Positions 26,005 through 35,796 of a stretch of DNA of 64,000 bases are shown here, piece by piece. The notes beneath the pieces were generated by a model. It was not told where the DNA came from and did no database searches. It saw only the letters and a program-made list of their open reading frames with translations. This DNA is from a bacterium (GTDB lineage: Bacteria > Patescibacteriota > Saccharimonadia > Saccharimonadales > UBA4665): NCBI GenBank assembly GCA_021851735.1, contig JAJZCD010000002.1, positions 1 to 64,000 of the forward strand. The letters are read 5' to 3'. A program made the translations under genes and the position numbers. Position 1 is the first letter of the stretch; each line of letters begins with the position of its first letter.

Positions 26005-26649
26005 TCACGATGCGCCCCATAGAATTTTGCTTCTTTGTATGTCTTTGGCGTAGTCTAGCTGTTGTAAAATACCCTCTGAATTCAATTCATAGAACGCTGA
26101 CGGTGAATCTTTTATATGGTCTACAAACAGTTTCCCGTGAGTGTGATCGATTTCATGTTGGAGCACACGGGCTAGAAATCCGGTGGCACTGAAACGAATT
26201 TCATTCCCTGTAATATCAAGTGCCTTCACGCGTACTTTCGCGTAGCGGGGAACTTTACCATATAGATCCGTTATACTCAAACAGCCCTCAAAGTCCTCTA
26301 TGATATCACCTTCATACTTGGTTATGGTAGGGTTTAGAAGTGCGTGGAATGTCTTATCTTTTTTGTTGTCAAAATCATTACGAATTATTACGATACGGAT
26401 TGGCGCATCAATTTGTATAGCTGCTAATGCGACGCTGACCTCATGTTCACGGCTCGATTCCCAATCGAGTGTAATGGCTTCCATACGTTTAATGAGCTCT
26501 TGAATTTCCTCGTCTATGTAGCCAACTTTTTTAGATATCTGCCGCAAGTGCGGATTTGGGAGAGTAATGAGAGAATCCTGCTTCATATGTGTGTCAGTAT
26601 ACCGTATGATGCGCATTGCGCGAACAAATAAAGTGGAGTTGGTCTTCAC
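26005..26649 (-). CDS. def: Peptide deformylase
   Basis: ALAAIQI, EGCLS, QHEIDHTHGKLF motifs. Confidence 0.92.
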   Translation of the reverse strand: MKTNSTLFVRAMRIIRYTDTHMKQDSLITLPNPHLRQISKKVGYIDEEIQELIKRMEAITLDWESSREHEVSVALAAIQIDAPIRIVIIRNDFDNKKDKTFHALLNPTITKYEGDIIEDFEGCLSITDLYGKVPRYAKVRVKALDITGNEIRFSATGFLARVLQHEIDHTHGKLFVDHIKDSPSAFYELNSEGILQQLDYAKDIQRSKILWGAS

Positions 26650-28616
26650 AGTAGATTTATTGGGTCTATATCATAATTCCAGCCGGATGGTAGCTGGCAC
26701 ACTATATCTACTAAAACTTGGCGTGAAGCGGACTTTACAAATAGCTGCCAGCTATGTTTACCACCAACGCGTGGATGGAACGATGGTGTCGGGCCTTCAA
26801 CTGTTATGTGCTGAAAGTCTCGGTGGAGTAACTGAGCGAGATCATTAGCCGATTTCTGTGCGGCTTTTGACGTTGCACGTAAAACGCGCAGTTTTAGTAG
26901 GTAGGTGAATGGTGGGAAATGATACGTCTTACGTTCGCGCAGCTCGGTACCGTAAAACTGCTGCCAATCTTGGTGAACTGCTGCTTTTATCGTTTCGTTC
27001 TCAGGGTCATAGGTTTGTACTACTACAGTACTGGCTCGATGCCCACGTCCCACTCGTCCCACTACCTGGCTAATGAGTTGATAGGTTTGTTCGTTGGCAG
27101 TGTAGTCGGGTATTAGCAAAGACGAATCAGCATTTATGATTCCGACCACAGAAAGTTTAGGGAGGTCTAAACCTTTGCTGATCATTCGTGTACCAACAAT
27201 TATGTCAGCGCTTCCGTTTCGTAGTCCCACTACGTGCTGTTCAAGACGTTCCGATTTTTTTATATCTGTGTCGAATCGTTGTATGCGGGCAGCCGGGAAT
27301 AGCTTATGAAGCATGTCTACGATCGCCTTAGTCCCAACACTCTTAAATAAGATGTCAGCGTTGGCGCATGCTGGGCAGCACGTGGGCAGACTATCGCTGA
27401 ACCCGCAAACATGGCAGCGCATACTATGCTCATCCCCATGATACGTAAGATTGAGATCGCAATGGGGACAATGTGATTGCCAGCCGCAATCATTACAGAG
27501 GACTATATTTGCAGTGCCACGGCGGTTTATGTATAGCAGTGACTGCTCTCCATTTGCTAGTGCGCTAGTTATATTCCGTAGCAGTTCGTCGCTTAACAGG
27601 TGATTTTGTTTGAATAGTTCGGGTTTACGTAAGTCTATCATTCGAATTGTGCAGGACATGTCAGCCTGTCGAGTAGAAGTAGCCGCTAACTGTGACAGCT
27701 GAGCAATATCCCGCATGGCTATAACGGGGCGTTTTTTGACATTAGCCAGGTAATAGTCTTCGATACTTGGCGTTGCACTGCCAAGTACTAGCGTAGCATT
27801 GTGTAGGTTAGCAAGTTTAGCTGCCACTCGGCCGGTCTGATAATGTGGAGCAGATTCATTCTTGTAGGCGTTGTCGTGTGACTCATCCAGTACTATTAAC
27901 CCGACGTTATGCAGTGGAGAAAACAAGGCTGAACGGGGACCGATGACAATTGTCGGCTCGGTACGATTCAGGAGTTCATACCAGCTATCACGACGTTCTG
28001 CGGCCGTAAGACGCGAATGAAGAACGTAGACGCCATCACCGAAAACGCTACGAAAAGTCTGCGTAAGCTGTGCAGCTAAGCCAATTTCTGGTGTTAAGAT
28101 TAGGGCTGAATTTCCAGAACCAATGGTGCGGGCGGCAAGCTCAACGTATACGCGTGATTTACCACTACCGGTAACTCCGTGTAGTAGATATGTGCCAGCG
28201 GCATCAATACTGGCGATAGCGTGTTTTTGCTCAGTGGTCAGTGGTGGCAGTAGATTAGTCAACGAGCGATGCTCCGGTATCAGCGGTTGTTTGTTGTTTG
28301 TGGCTCTTGGAAATGCCTCAGTAGGAGGTAGAAACTGCCGTGCAACCGTTCCTAGTGGTGCAGGATAGTAAGCGCGTAGCCAAGTTATTAGCTGAATATC
28401 CTCAGATGGTAAAGCTGGGTATGGAGCGACTGCGCTAAGCGACTTCACCGGAAAAGATGGTCTAGATGTCTTGCGCAAAACGATACCGAGTACTTTGCGC
28501 TCTCGTAGGCTCACGCGCACAACTTGTCCACTTGGTAGTGCCGTGTTTGAGCTATATGTTAGTGGTTCGCTTCCGTGGTACGTAGCTGTTGCCACTAGCA
28601 CCTCATAGTAGTACAT
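26646..28616 (-). CDS. priA: Primosomal protein N' (helicase PriA)
   Basis: GVTGSGKSRVYVELA, LDESHD, paired-Cys zinc region, GTRMISKGLD. Confidence 0.95.
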   Translation of the reverse strand: MYYYEVLVATATYHGSEPLTYSSNTALPSGQVVRVSLRERKVLGIVLRKTSRPSFPVKSLSAVAPYPALPSEDIQLITWLRAYYPAPLGTVARQFLPPTEAFPRATNNKQPLIPEHRSLTNLLPPLTTEQKHAIASIDAAGTYLLHGVTGSGKSRVYVELAARTIGSGNSALILTPEIGLAAQLTQTFRSVFGDGVYVLHSRLTAAERRDSWYELLNRTEPTIVIGPRSALFSPLHNVGLIVLDESHDNAYKNESAPHYQTGRVAAKLANLHNATLVLGSATPSIEDYYLANVKKRPVIAMRDIAQLSQLAATSTRQADMSCTIRMIDLRKPELFKQNHLLSDELLRNITSALANGEQSLLYINRRGTANIVLCNDCGWQSHCPHCDLNLTYHGDEHSMRCHVCGFSDSLPTCCPACANADILFKSVGTKAIVDMLHKLFPAARIQRFDTDIKKSERLEQHVVGLRNGSADIIVGTRMISKGLDLPKLSVVGIINADSSLLIPDYTANEQTYQLISQVVGRVGRGHRASTVVVQTYDPENETIKAAVHQDWQQFYGTELRERKTYHFPPFTYLLKLRVLRATSKAAQKSANDLAQLLHRDFQHITVEGPTPSFHPRVGGKHSWQLFVKSASRQVLVDIVCQLPSGWNYDIDPINLL

Positions 28617-29052
28617 ACCTATTAGTATACGATTAATACTAGCGACACTTAAAAAATATGAATGCTAGCTTTGCGCATATACTATCTCTCTGAAGCCGTA
28701 TTGTGACTTGTATCTCGTTTCGAAGGACGATATGTGACTAACATGATCAATTGTAAGGCGCAAGAAGGTAGCCAATGCGAAGTGTCTTTAGCCACCCTCG
28801 CTAATCGTTCGTTTTCGTACAGACCCGAATTACGGATTAGCCCCTCTCTGTAAAGCGCGCATTTTGTTTCTCCCGTTTGTTCGACGATTTACATGAGAAA
28901 TTCTAGCGTGCTTTATGCTCTGGAGCTAATTCGTGATTTGGGCCGTATAAGGGTTGAAATGCGAAACTTCCCAAGTTATACTAGGTGTGAACTACGTTGT
29001 CGTTACAACAATAAAGCGTAAGTGAGTTAAATCAGGGAAAATAGGAAGTACG

Positions 29053-29340
29053 ATGTTAGATGTTTTTATTACCTCGCGAGTACGGCGCAAGATTATTGTT
29101 ATATACGCCAAGTACCCTGATTTTAAGACGCATGTTCGGGGACTTGCAAAGCTTATTAAGGAAGATGCTGGCAATATCCAGCGAGAACTAAAACGTCTTG
29201 AGAAGGCCGGGTTTCTTATTAGTGAGAAACAGGGTAATACTAAAATTTATCATACAAATAAGCAGTTTATCATCTTTAAAGAGCTGCAGAGTATTGTTCT
29301 TAAGAGCCAGCGTACCCAGCAAAAACGTCATATTGCCTAG
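29053..29340 (+). CDS. Winged-helix DNA-binding protein (ArsR/MarR-like)
   Basis: RGLAKLIKEDAGNIQRELKRLEKAGFLISEKQGNTKIY wHTH pattern. Confidence 0.7.
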   Translation: MLDVFITSRVRRKIIVIYAKYPDFKTHVRGLAKLIKEDAGNIQRELKRLEKAGFLISEKQGNTKIYHTNKQFIIFKELQSIVLKSQRTQQKRHIA

Positions 29341-29581
29341 AGTGAAGTAGTCTCGGTAGTGACTAAGTACTGGGTGATGCTTAAAAGCTGTACTTTTTGC
29401 CGCTGCAACTCTCTTGTATTAACCAAACGCGACTCAATTATATGTAACTTATCAGTCCTTCTTGAAAAGAACCTTGTAGCTATTCAAAGTACGACAGGTT
29501 AGTCACATCCCATGAGATCCTTGGTCGGGATAGTAGTAATGCTTGCGACATCCTCCCCGTTACGCTATAATCATACCCGAT

Positions 29582-29797
29582 ATGATAGAAGTAACTCGTA
29601 AAGATAGCAAAGAATCAATTGACAATTTAGTACGTCGCTTTAACCGTCGTGTTCAGCAGAGTGGCTTGATTGTTGCTGTAAAGCAAGGTCAGTACTTTGA
29701 AAAGCCCATTAGCAAGCGTGAACGCCGCACTAAAGCCATCATTCGCACGCAGCGCAAAGTACTGAAGCTCAAGAAGATAAAACTAGGCCAACGCTGA
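29582..29797 (+). CDS. rpsU: 30S ribosomal protein S21
   Basis: MIEVTRKDSKESIDNLVRRFNRRVQQSG. Confidence 0.85.
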   Translation: MIEVTRKDSKESIDNLVRRFNRRVQQSGLIVAVKQGQYFEKPISKRERRTKAIIRTQRKVLKLKKIKLGQR

Positions 29798-29918
29798 AAC
29801 ATGTGCGTGATGTGCATTATGGGTAGGGTATCCCGCCACATATATGCAGTGTATCTTTTGGTTGCGATACCCGTTGCCAAGTATCATTCAGTAGGGTAAT
29901 CTTAGGAGAATAGACGAA

Positions 29919-30377
29919 ATGGGCTTACGCCAGCAACTTGATGCCGATCTGAAAGCTGCACTACTTGCAAAAAATACAATTAAGGTAGAGACCTTGCGTG
30001 GCTTAAAAAGCGCTATTCTTTATGCTGATGTGGCCGCAAAGAAACGGGATGTCGGTGGTATTGGTGATGACGAAATCACAGCACTGATAGCCAAAGAGTC
30101 AAAAAAGCGTCAGGAAAGTGCTGATTTGTATATAAGGGGTGGTTCACAAGCACGAGCCGACAAAGAATTAGCTGAAAAGGCGATTATTGAGGCATATCTA
30201 CCTGAGCAACTAACTGAAGAGGCGCTTTTACGTGTTATTGATGCGGTTATTGCCGAGCAAGGTGCTATAAGCGTGCAGGCCATGGGCAAAGTAATTGGCC
30301 TAGTAAAATCTGAGGTAGGTGGTGGTGCTGATGGCGCTAGGATTGCACAGTTGGTAAAGGAGCGTCTGAGCGCATGA
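29919..30377 (+). CDS. GatB/YqeY domain protein
   Basis: LRQQLDADLKAALLAKNTIKVETLRGLKSAI, EAYLPEQL. Confidence 0.9.
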   Translation: MGLRQQLDADLKAALLAKNTIKVETLRGLKSAILYADVAAKKRDVGGIGDDEITALIAKESKKRQESADLYIRGGSQARADKELAEKAIIEAYLPEQLTEEALLRVIDAVIAEQGAISVQAMGKVIGLVKSEVGGGADGARIAQLVKERLSA

Positions 30378-30907
30378 TATTGCTAATGGGGCCAGCTGGT
30401 TCAGGCAAAAGTATGCAGGGGCATCACCTGGCTGATGAGTATGGGTATGCATATATTTCGAGTGGTGAGATATTCCGAGTGCTGTTTACTGGTAGGCGTC
30501 GTCATGAAATGCTTGAAGGTAAGCTGTTGAGCGATGGTGAAGTAATACGTGTCATTGACCGCATACTTGAATTTATCGATACCAAAGAACAGTTTATTCT
30601 GGATGGTTTTCCGCGTACTAAGTCGCAAGTGGATTGGCTACTTATGCAAGTTGAGGCTGGCCGCATGGATCTACCGGTGGCGATAAACTTGGATGTGAGT
30701 GGGGATGTCGTGCATGATCGTCTACGAAAGCGTGGCCGCATGGATGACACTGATGAAGCAATTGAACAGCGTCACAATGATTACCAGTCGATAACATTGC
30801 CGCTGATGTCTTACTTGAAGGAAAAAGGAATAAAAATTATTAACATTGATGCCGATGGCTTGCCCTCCCAGGTACACGATCGCATTACGAAAGCTCTGAA
30901 TATTTAA
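30374..30907 (+). CDS. adk: Adenylate kinase (short form)
   Basis: LMGPAGSGKSMQG, FILDGFPRTKSQ; overlaps the previous gene by 4 nt. Confidence 0.9.
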   Translation: MILLMGPAGSGKSMQGHHLADEYGYAYISSGEIFRVLFTGRRRHEMLEGKLLSDGEVIRVIDRILEFIDTKEQFILDGFPRTKSQVDWLLMQVEAGRMDLPVAINLDVSGDVVHDRLRKRGRMDDTDEAIEQRHNDYQSITLPLMSYLKEKGIKIINIDADGLPSQVHDRITKALNI

Positions 30908-30993
30908 CTCCAGTGGTGTGTTTCATGAAGCGACATTAACTATTTGTATGTAGCCACTACACACCGTAGACAATAAACGATACACTAGCACTT

Positions 30994-31746
30994 ATGGAAC
31001 CTAAAACTATCAATGAACTGGCCGCGATGCGCGAAAGCGGACGTATGCTGGCAACAGTATTACAAATGATACAAAATGAAGTACGTGCGGGTATGACGCC
31101 TAAGGACGTATCTCGTATGGCGGCATGCGAGTTAGAGCGTCTAGGCGGCCAGCCGAGCTTTAAGGGCTTTATGGGCTATCAGGATATTATCTGCATATCA
31201 ACTAACAACGAAGTTCAGCATGGTATCCCGAACGAGCATATATTTAACAATGGTGATATTGTTAATTTTGATTTTGGTGTGACATATCAGGGTATGGTGA
31301 CTGACAGTGGTATTTCACTATGTATAGGCGGTATTGACCACACGGACATGGATGGAAAGCGACTTTTGAAGGGTACAGAACAGGCGCTATATGCGGGTAT
31401 CGATCGGGTTCGGGAAGGTGCACGCGTCGGAGACATATCTGCAGCTGTACAGGCTGTGCTTGAGCGTTACGATTTGGGTATTGTACGCGAGCTGGTAGGA
31501 CACGGCGTGGGGCATGCATTACATGAGGACCCTGAGATTCCAAATTACGGTCGGGCGGGTGATGGTCCAGTTCTTAGGGCGGGGATGACGATTGCTATTG
31601 AGCCAATTACCACTCTAGGGAGTCCGCGTATTTTTCAGGCGCATGATGGCTGGACGCTACTTACACAGGATGGGTCACGCAGTGCGCAGTTTGAGCATAC
31701 GGTACTTGTTACCAAGGACGGTTACGAGATCCTGACGCAGGTATAA
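30994..31746 (+). CDS. map: Methionine aminopeptidase type I
   Basis: GDIVNFDFGVTYQGMVTDSG, GHGVGHALHEDPEIPNYG, EPITTLG. Confidence 0.95.
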   Translation: MEPKTINELAAMRESGRMLATVLQMIQNEVRAGMTPKDVSRMAACELERLGGQPSFKGFMGYQDIICISTNNEVQHGIPNEHIFNNGDIVNFDFGVTYQGMVTDSGISLCIGGIDHTDMDGKRLLKGTEQALYAGIDRVREGARVGDISAAVQAVLERYDLGIVRELVGHGVGHALHEDPEIPNYGRAGDGPVLRAGMTIAIEPITTLGSPRIFQAHDGWTLLTQDGSRSAQFEHTVLVTKDGYEILTQV

Positions 31747-31809
31747 GCAAAATCGCTGCTTTTAAAGATTAGTTGCGCAAGGTGAAGCTCTAGCAGTATA
31801 CTCCTATAT

Positions 31810-33054
31810 ATGCGCGAAGGATCTGCCGCACCCACTTATGTCGGCCTTGATATTGGTACCGCTATGGTGCGTTGTGTTGTTGGTGTGCGTGATACTGCCG
31901 ATCCGACCCTCGTATCTGTTATTGGGCATGGCTCTGCGCTGAATCAAGGCATGCGCAAAGGTGTGGTTATGCATGTTGATGATACTGCTGAGGCAATCGT
32001 ACAAGCAGTAACTGAGGCGGAGCGAATTAGTGGCGTACAGATCCATCAAGCGACAGTGAATGTGAACGGCAGTCACGTTGCAGGTTTAAATAGTCGTGGC
32101 GTGGTAGCTATTTCAAGCTCTGATCGTGAGATCACAGTTGATGACCGTGAACGAGTTGAAGAAGCGGCGACTATTGTCAAATTGCCGCCAAATCGAGAGA
32201 TCGTACAGGTGTTTGCAAAAAACTATCGCCTTGACGGTCAGGATAACCTGAAAGATCCTGTTGGTATGCATGGTGTTCGCCTAGAAGTTGATTGTCATAT
32301 TGTCACTGCTTCTAGCCCTAATGTGCGCAATTTGGATTTGTCTCTTGAAAAATCTCAGGTGCGGCCACAGCACCACACGGTGGGTGCCCTCGCGGCCGCC
32401 GAAGCTGTCCTCGATCGTACTCAAAAGGAAGCTGGAACGTGTGTACTTGATATTGGTTCTGGTACGACTAATCTCAGTATTATAGAAGATGGTGAGATAC
32501 AACACGTGGCGGTTATACCTATGGGGGGTGTACATATCACGAATGATTTGGCTATTGGTCTCAAGACTGATCTTGAGGTTGCTGAGGCAGTGAAAATAAA
32601 ATATGCTCGCCTTGGGGACGAAATCGATAAGCCAGTTCGTGTTACGATAGAAAATCAACAGTATCATACGTTTTCGAGTGGCATGGTAAATATGATAGTT
32701 GAGGCTCGAGTTGAGGAGTTGTTTGAATTTGTTGAAAAAGAGCTGCAACGAGCGCACCGTAGCCGTAAACTTCCAGGCGGTGTAGTTATTGTAGGCGGTA
32801 GCGCGGCACTACCAGGGTTGGCTGATTTTGCACGGGAAAAGCTGCAATTACCTGCCCGGATCGGAAAGGTACGAGGATTAGCTGGATTAGTAGACGCAGT
32901 AGAAGGGCCAGCGTTTGCGACTGCAGCGGGTCTTATGCTCCTTGACATACTACTAACACCGTATATGAATGAGCAGGCCGTTACTCGTGACCTCATGAAT
33001 GGCGGAAGTATATCTGAAGCACTGGGTAAACTCATAGGTAAGTTCAAAAGATAA
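31810..33054 (+). CDS. ftsA: Cell division protein FtsA
   Basis: VGLDIGTAMVRCVVG, VLDIGSGTTNLSI, VVIVGGSAALPG. Confidence 0.93.
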   Translation: MREGSAAPTYVGLDIGTAMVRCVVGVRDTADPTLVSVIGHGSALNQGMRKGVVMHVDDTAEAIVQAVTEAERISGVQIHQATVNVNGSHVAGLNSRGVVAISSSDREITVDDRERVEEAATIVKLPPNREIVQVFAKNYRLDGQDNLKDPVGMHGVRLEVDCHIVTASSPNVRNLDLSLEKSQVRPQHHTVGALAAAEAVLDRTQKEAGTCVLDIGSGTTNLSIIEDGEIQHVAVIPMGGVHITNDLAIGLKTDLEVAEAVKIKYARLGDEIDKPVRVTIENQQYHTFSSGMVNMIVEARVEELFEFVEKELQRAHRSRKLPGGVVIVGGSAALPGLADFAREKLQLPARIGKVRGLAGLVDAVEGPAFATAAGLMLLDILLTPYMNEQAVTRDLMNGGSISEALGKLIGKFKR

Positions 33055-33260
33055 AGTGGAAAACCTGAGATCTTGCCAAGATTTGGGCCGTAAAAGTACT
33101 CACGGATATTGCATGTTTTTTGTTAGTAATCTTTATATTCGAGGCCCATTGTTCAGATAGATTGGCCGTATACCAACAAATGTGTGCGAGTGGACTTGAA
33201 CTGGGGCGACACAGCCGGTATACTTCGTAGTATAAGATATGCAAGGGGAACGTAAGCACC

Positions 33261-34589
33261 ATGGCACAAGTAGTCGAACCAGCAATTGAGACGTTTGCTC
33301 GTATTAAAGTTGTTGGAGTCGGTGGTGCCGGAGGTGCAGCCATTAACCGTATGGTTGATGCTGGAATTGAAGGTGTAGAATTTATCGCCATCAACACTGA
33401 TGCACAGGCCTTACAAAATTCTAAAGCTGCACACAAAATCCATATCGGTCGTGATACTACCCGCGGGTTGGGCGCTGGCGCCGATCCGACAGTTGGCGAA
33501 ACCGCTGCTCGCGAATCTGCCGATGAAATTAAACAGACGCTTGAGGGCGCTGACATGGTCTTTGTCACTATTGGTGCGGGCGGAGGCACTGGTAGTGGTG
33601 CGGGCCACGTGGTAGCAAAGATAGCTAAAGAGCTCGATATACTTGTAGTAGGTTTTGCAACGAAACCGTTCGCCTTTGAAGGTGAAAAGCGCCGTCGTAA
33701 TGCAGAAGCGGCAATTGAAAATCTGCGCAAATCCGTTGATACACTTATCATTATCCCGAACGATCGTTTACTGCAAACTATCGATCGCGCTACTCCATTG
33801 ATCGAAGCCTTTAAAGTGGCCGATGACGTACTGCGCCAAGGCGTTCAGGGGATATCTGACCTCATTACTGTAAATGGGCTCATTAACCTGGATTTTGCTG
33901 ATGTAAAAGCAGTTATGAGTAACGCGGGCACCGCGCTTATGGGTATTGGCCGCGCTAGCGGTGAAAACCGGGCCATACAAGCTGCCCAACAGGCAATCGA
34001 AAGCCCGCTTCTCGAAGTGTCTATTGATGGTGCTCGGGGTATTTTGTTTAATGTGATTGGTGGCAACGATCTTAGTATGCACGAGATCAACAGTGCAGCT
34101 GAAGCTATTACTACCGCAGCTGATCCCGACGCAAATATTATTTTCGGAGCCACCATTAGTCCTGAGTTAGATGGTGAAATTATTATAACTGTGGTGGCAA
34201 CAGGCTTTGATGCCTCGTACTTTACGAAACGCCAGCCGGCTGTTGAGCCTAACATAAAGTCCGAGTCTCCAGATAGCGCTGTGTCACCTGTACCGTTGAG
34301 TGCCAGCGAGCAAGACATGCAAGGTATTGACATGGAGCTTAAAGACCATGTTGAAGCTAATGCTACAGATTTTGATAATGATGCCCCGATGCCAAATATC
34401 TGGTCAATTGAAAAAGCTCACAAGACAGAAACGATAGCCGAAGAAGAACCAGTCATCGAACCGGTTGTGTCATCGCATGACGATGAAGAAGAGCTAGCTC
34501 GTCCATCCTTCTTGCGCCGCCTGACGAAGCGTACTCATCGAGATGAGATGATTGATGGCACTCATGAGGATGAGGTCGGTAAGCAATAA
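33261..34589 (+). CDS. ftsZ: Cell division protein FtsZ
   Basis: [30 protein letters not shown]. Confidence 0.97.
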   Translation: MAQVVEPAIETFARIKVVGVGGAGGAAINRMVDAGIEGVEFIAINTDAQALQNSKAAHKIHIGRDTTRGLGAGADPTVGETAARESADEIKQTLEGADMVFVTIGAGGGTGSGAGHVVAKIAKELDILVVGFATKPFAFEGEKRRRNAEAAIENLRKSVDTLIIIPNDRLLQTIDRATPLIEAFKVADDVLRQGVQGISDLITVNGLINLDFADVKAVMSNAGTALMGIGRASGENRAIQAAQQAIESPLLEVSIDGARGILFNVIGGNDLSMHEINSAAEAITTAADPDANIIFGATISPELDGEIIITVVATGFDASYFTKRQPAVEPNIKSESPDSAVSPVPLSASEQDMQGIDMELKDHVEANATDFDNDAPMPNIWSIEKAHKTETIAEEEPVIEPVVSSHDDEEELARPSFLRRLTKRTHRDEMIDGTHEDEVGKQ

Positions 34590-34646
34590 TGCGTGTAGGC
34601 CCTTAATAGTTTTCTATTTTGAATAAGCCCTAAAATCTATGGAGAC

Positions 34647-34771
34647 GCCGCGAAGCGGCACAGAGCACCACGGCATTTGCCGTGGGTGAATGCCTAATCC
34701 AGCATGGTAGTGCTGGTCGAGCGTTAGCTCGTACGTCGCCGTAGGCGACAGCACCACGGGTTTACCCGTGG
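34647..34771. repeat. Cluster of six consecutive short perfect hairpins (PATE / IS200-IS605-end-like)
   Basis: GCCGCGAAGCGGC; CCACGGCATTTGCCGTGG; CAGCATGGTAGTGCTG; CGAGCGTTAGCTCG; GTCGCCGTAGGCGAC; CCACGGGTTTACCCGTGG. Confidence 0.9.
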
Positions 34772-35002
34772 GAATCTATACATAGTGGAGCAAGATCAAG
34801 ATACTACTCTAGTCGAAAGAAAAGTTTTCGCTGGAGTGAAAGTCGTTATGCCATGCAACTTCACAACTAAGTAACTATTCTTAGGGGATTCGAGCTAGAA
34901 ATAACATATTTACAGGTGTAAAATGCCCTATCCTGTACTAAATAATACACCGAAAATAGCCTTGTATAAGTGCTACAAATGGCGTTATGATTTTTATGTA
35001 AG

Positions 35003-35018
35003 ACACTATATGTAGTAG
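35003..35018. promoter_or_regulatory. Candidate NrdR box upstream of nrdR
   Basis: ACACTATATGTAGT resembles the NrdR box consensus acaCwAtATaTwGtgt. Confidence 0.45.
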
Positions 35019-35105
35019 TCTAGGTAATCTTTCATACTTATCTATCGCATCTAGTTGCACATTAAGAAAAAAGGTCCGTTTTGGTTAGGACAGGAAGGAG
35101 GCGAC

Positions 35106-35585
35106 ATGAAATGTGGCCAATGTAATGGCGGTGACACGAAAGTCATTGAAAGCCGTGACGTCGATGCGAGTCATGCGGTGCGTCGTCGTCGTGAGTGCAG
35201 CCGGTGCGGCTATCGGTTTACTACCTACGAGCGTTTAGAGCGGCCACAATTGGTGGTTGTTAAAAATGACGGTACGCGGCAATTGTTTAGTCGTAGTAAA
35301 TTGCTTGCGGGCTTGTACCGCGCCTGTGAAAAGACTTCGGTAACTACTATGCAACTTGAGCAATTAGTGTCGAGCGTGGAACAGCAGCTCTATGCGTGTG
35401 CTGAACCAGAGGTACTATCCGGTAAAATTGGTGAATTAGTTATGGAGCGTCTACCATCACTCAACGAAGTCGCATATGTGCGGTTTGCAAGTGTGTACCG
35501 ACGTTTTAAAGATATAGCAGGCTTCGAACATGAACTTTTACAAATGCGTGAAAGGAAAAATACTGGCACTGTGGTGAATGTATAG
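35106..35585 (+). CDS. nrdR: Transcriptional repressor NrdR
   Basis: MKCGQCNGGDTKVIESRDVD...RRRECSRCGYRFTTYER; RBS GGAGG before ATG. Confidence 0.95.
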   Translation: MKCGQCNGGDTKVIESRDVDASHAVRRRRECSRCGYRFTTYERLERPQLVVVKNDGTRQLFSRSKLLAGLYRACEKTSVTTMQLEQLVSSVEQQLYACAEPEVLSGKIGELVMERLPSLNEVAYVRFASVYRRFKDIAGFEHELLQMRERKNTGTVVNV

Positions 35586-35796
35586 CGGGGTGTCGTGGGT
35601 CGGCACGGTGGCTGTAGCTGGCTCCCCTCGATCTGTAAATATGATTTTGATCTTATGGATCGTGGGGAGCTTGCTCAAAAAAAGCCTGGTAGGATCGTTG
35701 AGTAAAAGCGAGACAGGTTAAAGAGTATCGACTCTAATAAAAACATATAAAATAAGATGGTCATTAGAGGTGGTGGCCAGGAGGGTAATAACATTT

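Noticed and set aside
33044-33751. 235-aa minus-strand ORF
   Set aside because: Antisense to ftsZ and low complexity.
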